A stretch of 26,706 bases of DNA from Azolla pinnata (taxonomy: Eukaryota > Streptophyta > Polypodiopsida > Salviniales > Salviniaceae): positions 5,071 through 31,776 of the forward strand of contig JBBBWG010003214.1 of NCBI GenBank assembly GCA_037176905.1. Reading direction: 5' to 3'. Under the pieces are notes generated by a model, which had not been told where the DNA came from, made no database searches, and saw nothing but the letters and a program-made list of their open reading frames with translations. The translations under genes were made by a program, and so were the position numbers. Below, in pieces: positions 1 through 10,600 of this stretch. Within the stretch, counting starts at the first letter, position 1. The number at the start of each line of letters is the position of its first letter.

Positions 1-208
1 AAAGAAGCAGAAAAAAATCCGCAACCAACTGATACCGACCTAATACTAACAATAATTTGGAGACAATTATCTATACAATTATTGGGCTCTCGTCGCAGCA
101 GTCATAATCGATTGGCATTAATTAATTTGACACCAGCAATATTTCCCCATTGATTTCTGAAACGTTTAGGACGGTGTGAGCGCTTGCTATAAAATCAATC
201 AACCACTT

Positions 209-228
209 CCATCATCATCATCATCATG

Positions 229-264
<36 letters not shown>

Positions 265-282
265 CATCCATCCATCCATCAA
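209..282. repeat. compound microsatellite (CAT)n-(TCAA)n-(TCCA)n
   Basis: The sequence shows a run of CAT triplets, then about nine tetranucleotide units reading TCAA, then about five reading TCCA. The last two differ by one base per unit, so the second may have arisen from the first by substitution and slippage. Confidence 0.9.
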
Positions 283-1246
283 AATCTTCACCTTATTTTA
301 TTTGCATACTGACCTGCAGGGCCAAATTTGGGTACTTAATTTTCTGTGTATGTTTTTTTTTCTTTTTTGGCGGGGTCACACAAATTCTGTCTTGTCGTCC
401 ATGAACGGTCCATCCAGCACCAAAAATTTGACCCCAAATCAAATCCATCTATTATAATTTATAACCTCCTCGCCCCCAAAACAAAAATACAAAAAAACAA
501 TCAAACAAACCCTAAAATCCATGCAGATATTCATGAATTGGAGTAACAAAGATAGTGACGAAATTGGATTGTTTATATATATATATAGACACACAAATGT
601 GTGTGTGTGTATATATATATATATAAGTATATTTTTGTACGTATGTGTAGTGGGCGTCTATCATTGATCATTGAACTACTATTATGATTATTATTAGTAG
701 TAGTAGGAGGAGGAGTAATCCAGGACGCCATGAAGTTTTTTACATTTTGGGAAAAGGGCTTGTAATTTTAGCAAGCTCCTATACTTAGATTCCCAATATT
801 GTCTGAGATTCTTCAGTCTAATGTTAGCAAGATTCTATATATATTTATCTACCAAGTTACCGTTATTGTCTGAGTCTCAGATAATTTTAAGTATTTCTCC
901 AGGTGGACAAACACTAAAATTAAGACAAAACGACAAGAATGAGCCTAGATTTTTCCCCTAATCGCGAGAAAATGCCCCGCAGAAGAAGATCAACATGCTG
1001 CTACATTTGGATTGATTACTGATTGAATTTGGCAAGTTCTATTTGAGTAAGCTAGCTTGCTAACGAGCTAATATTTACACGAAATATCACATGATGACTC
1101 TTAATGTGCATATCGGCATTGTTGCGTGCAAGAAATATGCCCACAAAATCCTCGTCGAACGCCTCTCATGATCTCGATCAGAATCTACTGAAAAAACTAA
1201 CAATACCATGGGATACAGCCCCCCATAATGGTCTTAAAACAAAATT

Positions 1247-1409
1247 ATCAAGAAAGATTACAAGAGTCAACTCAGCTACGAGTACAATCAAGAAAGATTA
1301 CGAGAGCTAAGTCAGCTACTTTTACAATCAAGAAAGATTACAAGGGCCAACTCAGCTACTAGTATAATCAAAAAGCAAGATTTCAAGAGCCAACTCAGCT
1401 ACTAGTGTA
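1247..1409. repeat. 40-bp minisatellite, four copies
   Basis: Units start at 1247, 1287, 1327 and 1367. Each begins with ATCAAGAAAGATTA or a close variant and contains CTCAGCTAC or a close variant. The first three starts are exactly 40 bp apart; the fourth unit has small insertions and substitutions. No gene model overlaps it. Confidence 0.88.
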
Positions 1410-2287
1410 TAGTGTAACTGAATTGAGATTAGATCAAAGAACATTGGAGTGCCATATCAAAATTGATACACCAAATAACTGTTTGCCATAGCATAAATCC
1501 ATGTTTCCTTCTCAAATGTGAATGTGGTAGTGGTATCAGACTTTTTCAATGTATTATGATGTTTCGAAGTAAATGATCATCAGATTTTCTGTATTGCAAT
1601 GCAAGCAATAACCCTGTACATTCACAGGACATTGCTAGACCAGCTTTTAGTGCATACATTTCATGTCCCTTGTTGACTGCTATTTATCTGACTCAAATAA
1701 TCATCTTGACGGTCATATGCACACTCCTAGTGTTAACGACATTGCCAATCTTCTATGACTGCTCCAGTACGCAATTTTCTGCCATATCCATGATCCAATC
1801 TAAAATAGTGGGAATACATTACTTTTGGATCAATCCTGATCATCTCACAGCAGATTATATGATCGAATGGCGAGTTTGGCGACAACCTAGATCAAGACAA
1901 ACAGGTAATGAAATGTCTGTCATCTTCGAGTTATATCCCCATAAAAGTTGTGGCGATGTACAATGATCAAAAGTTAGGATTGTTGGCTCCCGCACTAGTA
2001 GGGGAATATATGAAGGGCATCGACATTTTCTCTCACTTAAGTAGAGGGCAGAAATATGACTGCGCAAGTGTGCGATCAGCTCTTTGGAATTACTGGATTA
2101 AAATACAAATGGAATTGTGAGATTGGCAACATTGATCGAAAGGTAATATACACAGATGGAGATTGCATTAAGAAGATGTGTTACAGTTATGAAAAAGATC
2201 GGAGAGAAGAAGAAAGAATTGAATTAATATACAAATGAATAGAAAGATCGGAGCACGTGTTTGATACCACAAAGTTACATAAAATAT

Positions 2288-5200
2288 TCAATTTGAGAAA
2301 GGATGTTGTTGGTGTGTCCATCCATAGGTGCGAAGCAAGCGTATCTATTCACAAACAAAAAGCATATTAGCAACTTGGGGTGCAGCCTTACAATCACCAA
2401 GTCTTTAACCTCCAGATACAGAAGGCTTTAAAAGAAATGAAGGAACCACAGCATTAGATGTGTTTGTATACCGAGAGCTTATTTCACATCGTGTGATCTA
2501 ATATTATGCATTGATTAAACTCAATCACAAATTTTAAAAGAGAAAGGTGTGACATCTTTTAATTTGACATGTAGCAAAGTATTCCACTGGATCCTTCCCT
2601 TTGCATACCTGAGCAAGTGCATAAATTGCTTGAATGATCCGAGCATAATCTGTATCCACGGACTTTATAACAATATCAGCAATGAGAGTTCCCCAAACTC
2701 TGCACAATATTATTGCATTTCAAAAAAAGCACCACGGTTCATATGCAAAGTTACTTTGCTCCTGTCCCACTAAAACTTAATCCATTTTGAATTTCATTTG
2801 AATCATCCTCGTCAAAACAAGAATAAGCACCACCAGTTGTTTTCTTCTTCATGCTAAAATTTGATTTCCTTTAATCCTAAACATTGTTTGGAACATAACT
2901 AAAGTAGAGAATTAACTTCATGCAGAAACCTCTAGCGAGCACTTACAGTGGACCAAGCAACAGCGATGTTGTGCGCACCGTAGCATAGGATGATGCAATT
3001 CGAACAAGCCCCTAGGATGACATCAAAATTTCAATGACATGTCTATATGTTTATAATATAAACAGATGGTTTTATAGAATCCATACAGGCCACCGCTATG
3101 CTACCTGTCTTGCCCCAAGTGCTGCAATTTGAGTTTGCAAGTTTAATGCAGCAAGTTCACCACCCTATAGATCACCAAATAAAATTGGATGCTAATATGT
3201 TTACACTTAAAAACGGAAGTGACAAACTTTTGAGATGGCAAGTACGTTACCTTCTTCAATACTTCTTTTGCCAACTGGTAGCGGGCTGATTCAACAAGAA
3301 GTCTTCCAAAAAGCCTTTTTAGCACCTATAAATATAAAGCCAGGGGCCCCAAAAAAGAGAAGATGTTTGGCAAATAGTAAAATCCAATGTTCTTTCAATA
3401 GTCACAGAATAGAAAAAATTGAAGTTGTATAAAAGAAAATGATAAATACTTGCATATTCTGACCATCTTTTGGAACAATGAAATGGTGATCGCACCTCCT
3501 CCCTATAAAGAAAGAAAAGTAAGAACTATTAGAAAAACATCAGACCATTGTTAAAGGCCTTTGTGTATAAAGCACAAAAAGAATGGAAAAAGGGATGGGG
3601 TGCAAATTGTCTAATTTAGATGATCATAATGGTTGGACATTGAATTCATGGTAATATAGCTCACCCTCAAAAGGATCTTCAGCATCTCCCCCGCTCCTAG
3701 TTTGAGAGCAAAAGGCCAAACTTCTGAATTTGGCATCGAATGATCCACATTGTCTGCGTTGATAGAGAATTGATGGTTCCAGGCACTCTGTTGTGACCTC
3801 CTAAAAGAAAATTTTTAATGATCGACAATTGTTTTACAAAACAAGAATAAACAAAAAAAGAGAAAAACGGCAAAGAGAACAAGACACCCCTTCAAACAAG
3901 AAAAGAATTGAAGACATTTCTTCAGAAAGGATAAATACAAAAATGATTACCAATCCAACGGATTACTGGAAGCATCGATAACAAGAATAAATGTATGTAT
4001 ATAATGTAGAATGAATAAGATAATCACCTCGTACTTTGTTGCAATAGGTGTAAGAAAATCTCAGCTTCTAAATCTTCTGTTGAAAGATTTGTTGAGCACG
4101 AGACGTCAAGCTTCACACGGACACCTAAGAGTACATTTCGATATGAAGGCCTCCAGCCCCTACAAGAAAGATGGATATTAATACTGTCCATTTAAAACAT
4201 TGTTTAAGCCTGAGTTTATATGAGGGCTAACCGTAAAGTTTCTTTAGAATTTGCTGCCAAATATAAAAACCTCATTTCCAAACGTTCTATAAACTCCTCC
4301 CTTTGTTCATACTCACAGTCAGTCCCCTCAAAAGATCCATCTCCTCTTGTTACTGACTTCAAAACTGGACTTAACAAGCTGCAAAGTATCACCCATAATT
4401 AATGGTGGTCAACACACCAATCATTGCCACTGAATCAGCCAGTAAGAATAAGGGGAAACAACGATCAATACCTTTGACCATATAAAATACTTGACAGCTC
4501 TCTTAACTCGGCATCACTTGCTAGCTCAAATACGTCATGAAGCTCTCTATCCAATGGTTCTGCAAAGATCCTGAATTTCCTAAAGTGACGCTCATGGTGC
4601 ACACCTCTCTATTTGACAAACTGAAGCTACAGATTCCGAACTCAATCAACTTCTTTCCCAATCTCTCTTCCAACAAAGTGCCTAACACAGTTGTATCAAG
4701 AAGAGAGGACTTGTTGCTGCTTCATGCTAAATTTCAAACTCACGCATACGCTGGGTTTTAGGGATATTTCAATATGAAGTACATTATCAGCATACGAGAA
4801 AAGCTATCGACACTCGTAACATTGCAGCACCACAGGGGTGAAACAAGGTCGAAGCTTTTCCCAAGACGAATGAATATGTTGTACAATGTAGCACGTAAAT
4901 AGAAACATTGTATAACATCTTGATCTCCTGAAACTATTCTATCAATATGATATTGTGCTCATGTCACTCATCAAATGAGCTACAGAGCCAAGTTGATGCA
5001 CTGCAATGGGATGTTGACTCCTCATAGGGGTTTCTCTGCCCCCCTGATGCATTGCAACACAATTCTGTCTTGTTCGAGAGATCTCTCGGTGGGCTATGTT
5101 GAGTCAAGGTTTGGAATTACAGTTTGATGAGCTTGAAAGTAAGGAGAAACAACTCTATGTTTGAGCCATCATCAATCTTGGTCGAGATTGAAATGATTTT

Positions 5201-6107
5201 GGACTGATGCTATTAGAACGGATGCTTATGATGAGACGAGGCAACGTCCAGTGCATAGGATGAGAATGTGTATGGATTTCTACATAGAAGATCACTTTCA
5301 GATGGTTTGAGCGAGCAGAATCTCATCTTGGGACAGTGACAGTTCCCGTAGACAGAATCTCCGATCATCGGTAGCTCGTGGTTTCATCCAAAATGAATTG
5401 CTACATAACCTTTGAATACTTTGAGCAACCAGTGTGACGTTCGGGAACAGTGCTGGTTTCCTACAGAGAAACTCGCCTATGATAGACAAGTGATGGTTTC
5501 GTCCTAAATGCATGTCGTAGAATGTGGAATCCCACACACACACACCTCTGTTGATAATGCCATTCCAATGTCTGTTTTTCTTGCCCCATCCACCACTATC
5601 AAATGGTATCTATCACATAAGTCGTAGAGAAGCTCATGCCATCGAATGCGGTGTCTGTATCGCACACAGACCTCTGTCGACAATGCCAATCCATTGCCCG
5701 CTCTCCTTACCACAATCACCACTATGAAACGTCACATATCACAGATGCCGTAGAGGCCATGCGTTCGAATGTGGCATATACATATCAAGCGCACACAGAC
5801 ACGCATCCCTGTCGACGATGCCATTCCGAAGTCCGCCTTGCTTACCACGTTCACCGCTTGGGAGGCGCCAGGCTGAGCTCGAATCAAAAGGCTAAGCTCA
5901 TCGGACAAGGCGGAGAGGAAGAGGGGGAAACCAACCTTTGATGGAGCCACGGACGCCGCTAAGGAAGGAGCGACTGGAGGGGCGTGCGTTCCCGACGGCG
6001 GGGCGACGCTGCTGATGCTGCTGATGCTGATGCAGATGCGGATGCTGATGCTGGCATGGAGAGGGAGGGAGGAGAGAGCGATGGAAACGTAGGGTGCAGA
6101 GCGCCAT
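2288..6107 (-). CDS. conserved plastid membrane protein, function unknown (11 exons, one frameshift)
   Basis: Proposed minus-strand exons: 6107-5932 (donor uncertain, or 5936), 4716-4472, 4378-4232, 4159-4028, 3800-3665, 3502-3450, 3314-3251, 3164-3105, 3011-2947, 2699-2609, 2344-2288. Introns are GT-AG and phases agree from exon 3 to the stop. Exon 1 resembles a plastid transit peptide with a His/Gln-rich tract. Conserved-looking blocks, in order, are LDRELHDVFELASDAEL, ILYGQSLLSPVLKSV, RGWRPSYRNVLL, LSTEDLEAEIFLHLLQ, ALKLGAGEMLKILLR, GRLLVESARYQLAKEVLKK, a GGELAALNL block, and a C-terminal hydrophobic segment LLLGPLVWGTLIADIVI followed by DTDYARIIQAIYALAQIRL. From memory, uncharacterised chloroplast proteins across plants share this block order; I know no function. 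Within exon 2 the frame changes between about 4611 and 4585 as if one base were missing, so this is a sequencing error, a recent null allele, or a wrong exon start. The model implies about 408 residues. Confidence 0.78.
5514..5857. repeat. degenerate tandem repeat, about 110-125 bp, three copies
   Basis: Copies begin with GTCGTAG at 5514 and 5621 and with GCCGTAG at 5747. Each then has a CACACA segment, a CTGT(C/T)GA-ATGCCA segment, a CTTgCC/CTTACC segment and an ACCACT or CACC segment. The array lies inside the proposed first intron of the minus-strand gene. Weaker echoes of the unit (for example TGGTTTC-TCC at about 5378 and 5491) suggest older copies to the left. Confidence 0.75.
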
Positions 6108-6111
6108 GACC

Positions 6112-6115
6112 TGCT

Positions 6116-6149
<34 letters not shown>

Positions 6150-6150
6150 G
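6112..6150. repeat. CTT-rich trinucleotide run
   Basis: The run reads CTTCTT with rare CCT interruptions on the plus strand. On the minus strand it is a GAA-rich purine tract ending a few bases before the ATG at 6107, so it probably lies in that gene's 5' untranslated region. Such tracts are common in plant leaders. Confidence 0.8.
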
Positions 6151-6185
6151 TAGCAGACAGTTAGAAGTGAGTCAAGTCATTTAGG

Positions 6186-6690
6186 GCTGGGGTTTTAGTA
6201 AACAGATCATTTTTCAGTAATAATAATCTGATCTGATCTGATCTTATCTGATCTTATCTTATCTGATCTTATCTTATCTGATCTGATCTGTCGAACAATT
6301 TGGTCGGTCGATCGATCGATCGATCGATTGCCTCCTGTTGAATCACTCGGGCTTCCGTCCGTAACACGATCCACTGCTTTGGGGTTAGCTGATCGTTTCT
6401 GCTCCGTTCTGTAGTTGGAGATAAGGACAAATCGCATCCGATCCGTGGCCACGATCCAAGAATTCCGTTCGATGATCGATCGGTCGAGTCTGCTGAGGCT
6501 GGGGTTTTGGTGTTCCGGTCGTTTCCCTCCGTTTTGTTCGTGCGGATAATGATGATGATTTGATCTGATCCGATCTGCGGCCAGGATCAGAGAAATCTCT
6601 ATCGGTCGATCGATTGATCAATCACGTCCAACCGACCGAATCACTCGGTCCTCTGTTCGTAGTACAATCCACTGCAAGCCGCTGCCACCC
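6186..6690. repeat. imperfect duplication with GATC-rich simple repeats
   Basis: Segments near 6186-6385 and 6498-6685 share, in order, GCTGGGGTTTT, a GATCTGATC region, a GGTCGATCGAT region, GAATCACTCGG and ATCCACTGC. A middle part (about 6385-6500) repeats some of the same motifs. The left copy has expanded into a (TGATC/TTATC)n run and a (GATC)n run. This looks like an old tandem duplication with later slippage. Confidence 0.65.
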
Positions 6691-6963
6691 CTTGACGCTC
6701 TTCACCAGCTAGCCAAAATTTGTTAGTGAAAACACTTTTGTGAGAATCAGGTGACGTACTTTGGAACTGCCATTAGCTAGACCTTGAATTCAAATTACCA
6801 AAGAATCCATTTGTGTCGTTGGTTTAATCAAGACCTCGCAGCTATGCACAAGCACCCCTAAACCCTAAAACAAGAACCAAAAGCTACGTGATCCTTCCAT
6901 CTGATCGATCTGTTCCTTCTTCTTATTCCCCCTGCTCCTATGCATTGTTGTTTTTTCCATAGG

Positions 6964-7438
6964 CCCTAAACCCTAAATCTTGAATCACATGCCCTAAACC
7001 CAAATCTTGAATCACATGCCCCAAACCCTAAATCTTGAATCACATGCCCTAAACCCTAAATGTTGAATCACATGCCCTAAACCCTAAATGTTGAATCACA
7101 TGCCCGAAACCCTCAATCTTGAATCACATGCCCCAAAACCTAAATCTTGAATCACATGCCCGAAACCCTAAATCTCGAATCACATGCCCTAAACCCTAAA
7201 TCTTGAATCGCATGCCCTAAACCCTAAATCTCGAATCACATGCCCTAAACCCTAAATCTCGAATCACATGCCCCAAACCCTAAATCTCGAATCGCATGCC
7301 CTAAACCCTAAATCTCGAATCGCATGCCCTAAACCCTAAATCTTGAATCGCATGCCCTAAACCCTAAATCTCGAATCACATGCCCCAAACCCGAAATCTC
7401 GAATCACATGCCCGAAAACCTAAATCTCGAATCACATG
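6964..7438. repeat. 28-bp telo-box minisatellite, 17 units
   Basis: The consensus unit is CCCTAAACCCTAAAT followed by CTTGAATCACATG. Seventeen units can be counted; one is 27 bp and the rest 28 bp. Twelve keep an intact AAACCCTAAA. Left-hand units carry TTGAATCACATG, while units from the eighth onward mostly carry TCGAAT with CACATG or CGCATG, so subtypes are ordered along the array. Degenerate telo-boxes flank it at about 6857, 7442 and 7472. The AAACCCTAA telo-box is known in plant promoters as a binding site for telomere-repeat-binding proteins; a role here is inference from position. Confidence 0.93.
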
Positions 7439-7632
7439 CCCCAAACCCTAAACTCTATGTCTCTCATATACATGCCGTAAACCCTAAACCTCGAGCTAAA
7501 CATCCCGTGATTAGCAAAATGCACAGGCAGTTTAACAGGGTTTCGTTTCTCGTAATTACCGAGAATGCCCCTGTCGAGCACGATACAGATATTGTCTGTT
7601 CTGCGTGTGCAGCAGAACGTGGAGTGCCGGAG

Positions 7633-10600
7633 ATGGCCGCTCGACAGATCCCGCAAGATGAGCAGACCAACCAACCCACCAGTAAGTCGGAATCTCGCAT
7701 CTCATTCGATGGACTCCGTGCTTTCGCATCAGCTTGCTTACCAATGTCTTGCTACCCATCCGCAGTCAGAATGAAAGCGTTTTTTGTTTTTTTTTATGCT
7801 CGTACATTTTCTTTGATGTCTCCTCGATTGGATTCTTCCCTTGATCTTCCCCTTCTTTCAACTTCTTTCTCTGAGAACAAGAGAATCGGTATTGGTTTCT
7901 CATCCTCCCACATTGCCTTCATGTGCATCGCAAGTGTGCTGGTATGATTTCTCAATATGCTATTTATGCGATTGGCTCATAGGGGATGTCGATAATGGTG
8001 TCGAATTGCTGTCTGTGCATGATGCCATTTGAATCACTCGCACTTCACGGAATTTGGTGTATCAGTATGTCCGGAAAAGATTGATTAGGTCAAGCCAATC
8101 GCTGATTTTACAGTGATAGAGAAATCTAAGGAATACAAAGCTTGGTGTTTAATGCAATCAAAGCAGTCTGTCTAGAAAGTAGAGGAAAGCTCCTCATTGT
8201 CATGCCCTAACAAAACTATGGCTTCAACCCCCTAAACTATACTGGAGTCACTCTCTTGACTCCTTTGACATGGATCTAGTGGAATGAAATGATTTGAGCT
8301 GAAATCATATTGTAACATGAAGGGAAGCTCAATTCTAGTATGGTTCAGTTCACGAATAGCTACAATGACACAGCTTCAGTGTTGATGCTCTAATGCGCCA
8401 TTCTCTTATAATCTACTTTGCTCGTGTGACTGGATACCTGAACATACCTACGATGGTTGCATCCTTCACATAGGTGGTTTAGCCTGGCAACTCGTCAATA
8501 TTTGGAAAGTTGAGAAAAACCATCCGAACATCAAATAAGGAATGGCATTCTCTCTATTCTGACCAGGCAATCTTACAGCTATTTTCGTTGATGTGGTCTT
8601 TTCCAAAATATTAAAATGTGAAAAATTTCTATCACATTAACTGTTTTATGATTTGGAAAGCTGATAGGTCAATATGATTTAACCATGTCAAGACTTTCAG
8701 ATTGTGGCTCAAAGCTGTGTAGGTACATTTTCTAGTGCAAAGTTCTTTTTTTTTGTTCTACCTACCTTACTTCTACATGTAAGGAGAACTTGGGCCTCCA
8801 GTGGTTACCTACCTCAAGGGAGGGCATACATTTGCCCTAGAACCCCCGGACTCATAAGGCAGACACTTAAGCCACTCGAGCTATGTATTCCTCAAACTCT
8901 GCAAGGTAACACCCTGGAGTCTTTCCATTGCTGGGAGGTGGATAATGACCACCCCCATAGGGACAGGTATTAAGAGCTTATATTGCTGGGTAAAATTACC
9001 GGGGTTGCTCACCAGCTTAACTGCCTGACTGTCCTGGAAAACTTCAAAAAGAAACTGGTATACCCACATTGGGGCATTGGCTCTAAGAAATTTGAATGTC
9101 TGTATGGATTAGAGAAAAAGGAAAGCAGACTTAAGAAGTAGTTGGAAAAATAAATTAATATTTAAGGGTATGTCAGAGATTTTCCCTAATCTGGACTGAA
9201 ACTAAAACTCTTTATAATGTAGAACCGCTGCTTGGATCTGTTGCAGTTGTTGGTGCAGGTGTCAGGTACATTAAAATTGTGTAGTTTCTCATATTTGTCA
9301 TGATACTATAGATATGTTCAGCTCATTAAAAAAATATTATATACATATATTTACACACATGCACACTTTTTCATTACCATATATAGTGGCCTCGCTGCAG
9401 CATACCGACTGAAGAAAGAGGGGGTATCAGTGACAGTATTTGAGGCAGAGAATTCGAGTGGAGGAAAAATTAAGAGCTTTTATGAGGATGGATTCATATG
9501 GGAAAAGGGACCTAACACAATGGTGAAGCAGTTTATCTATGAACGTAGTCCACTAGAAGTTAAAAGTCTCTTTCTTTCGTCTTCTTCTTCGTCTTCATAC
9601 TCTTCTCACCCCTAATCTCTGTGAATGCAGATAGAGAGTGGTGCTGAAGTTAGCAGCTTGATTGATGGGTTAAAGCTTCGTGAAAAACAACAATACGTAT
9701 GTCACCTAATGCATATCACACCACACCTTACCTTCCAATAAGTTTTTTTGCAATGCTCCATACAGTGTTGTTCCAGTAGTGTTTTTTTGCTATACCTCAA
9801 TTTCAAACATGAATGAAAGAGCATGGTTAAAAGTTTTGGTTAGTTGCATGAAGCATTGCAGAAGAATCTCAGACTTGTTATATTTTTGTGTGAGAATTAA
9901 TTTTTAACCCCACGTTCTGTAAAATGATCTTTCATCCGCGTTTGCTTTTGTTTCCAGCCATCTCTTCAGCGCAAAAGGTATATTATCCGAAATGGTACAC
10001 CAGAATTGGTAGGATTAACTATTATCTCATTTTACCTCTCAAACTTGCTGTGATGTCAAACATTTCTGCTGGATTTTGTATTAAACCTCAAATTCTATGA
10101 TTTTATGTATGGCTTATCTCATTTTTGTGGTTGCTGCAGCTTCCATCTAATCCACTGGAATTTTTTGGTAGCAAATTGCTTTCAGCTAAAGCCAAGGTAT
10201 TCCATTTCATGGTTCAAGAGAATTAAGGTCATCGTATGCCCATACAAAATCCACACATCCATAGACAGATAGAGCTAAATGCTGAATGTGCATGCTTTTA
10301 TTCTGGAAGTAAATTATCAAAAAATAAAATTCGAAAGTGTCAGAACGAACATATCTTGAGTAAACAATGAAATGGAATGTAGAGAATTAACCAATGAATT
10401 AACAGCCTGAGATAAAGGTTACTTAATTTGACTTAATTTGTGTGGATGATAATGAGAAGTAAGTCCAAAGGGGTTGATGATTGAGAAGGGGTAGTGTTAA
10501 GAATTTGATGATCAAGAATTATTATTGTGAAGAGTATTATAAATACGGCCAAAAGCGGAATGTGGAAAATAATCTGAGTTAAGAGTTTGATAATTGAGTT

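Larger units (their letters stand above)
1..2287. other. gene-poor region with simple repeats
   Basis: I see no supportable gene here. The short open frames lack recognisable protein character and do not join through consistent splice sites. The stretch contains CAT, TCAA and TCCA microsatellites (about 209-282), mixed TA/GT runs (about 574-625), a TTA/GTA/GGA trinucleotide run (about 684-716) and a 40-bp minisatellite (1247-1409). Its right edge should include the 3' untranslated region of the minus-strand gene that ends at 2288. A divergent, unrecognised transposon remnant around 1700-2240 cannot be excluded. Confidence 0.6.
6108..7632. promoter_or_regulatory. head-to-head intergenic region, candidate bidirectional promoter
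   Basis: This 1.5-kb segment separates the start of the minus-strand plastid gene (6107) from the PPO2 start (7633), so both promoters must lie here unless distant 5' exons were missed. It holds a CTT-rich run just upstream of the minus-strand ATG (a GAA-rich leader in that transcript), TGATC/TTATC and GATC simple repeats (about 6226-6330), degenerate duplications sharing GCTGGGGTTTT and GAATCACTCGG motifs (6186-6690), and the 28-bp telo-box array. No TATA box is clearly placed for either gene. Confidence 0.6.

Noticed and set aside
3314-3460. A GC-AG intron (donor GCAAGT near 3452) in the minus-strand gene
   Set aside because: A normal GT donor two bases further, paired with the acceptor before 3314, restores the phase without needing a GC donor.
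5298-5950. Several overlapping open frames on both strands
   Set aside because: They follow the degenerate tandem repeat in a proposed intron and show no family resemblance.
6964-7438. CRISPR-like array of regular repeats
   Set aside because: Units are contiguous with no unique spacers, and the surrounding genes are plant nuclear genes with introns; this is a minisatellite.
6857-7490. A true chromosome end
   Set aside because: Telomere-type motifs are diluted in a 28-bp unit and coding genes lie on both sides.
7408-7947. 179-residue open frame as an independent gene
   Set aside because: It starts in the minisatellite, contains PPO2 exon 1, then reads past the strong GTAAGT donor at 7682 into intron. 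Only the part up to 7681 is plausibly coding.
8834-8883. A functional tRNA gene
   Set aside because: A-box and B-box matches exist, but no acceptor stem or anticodon arm can be paired.
8704-8973. Plus-strand 89-residue open frame
   Set aside because: It overlaps the SINE-like block inside PPO2 intron 1 and has no conserved motif.
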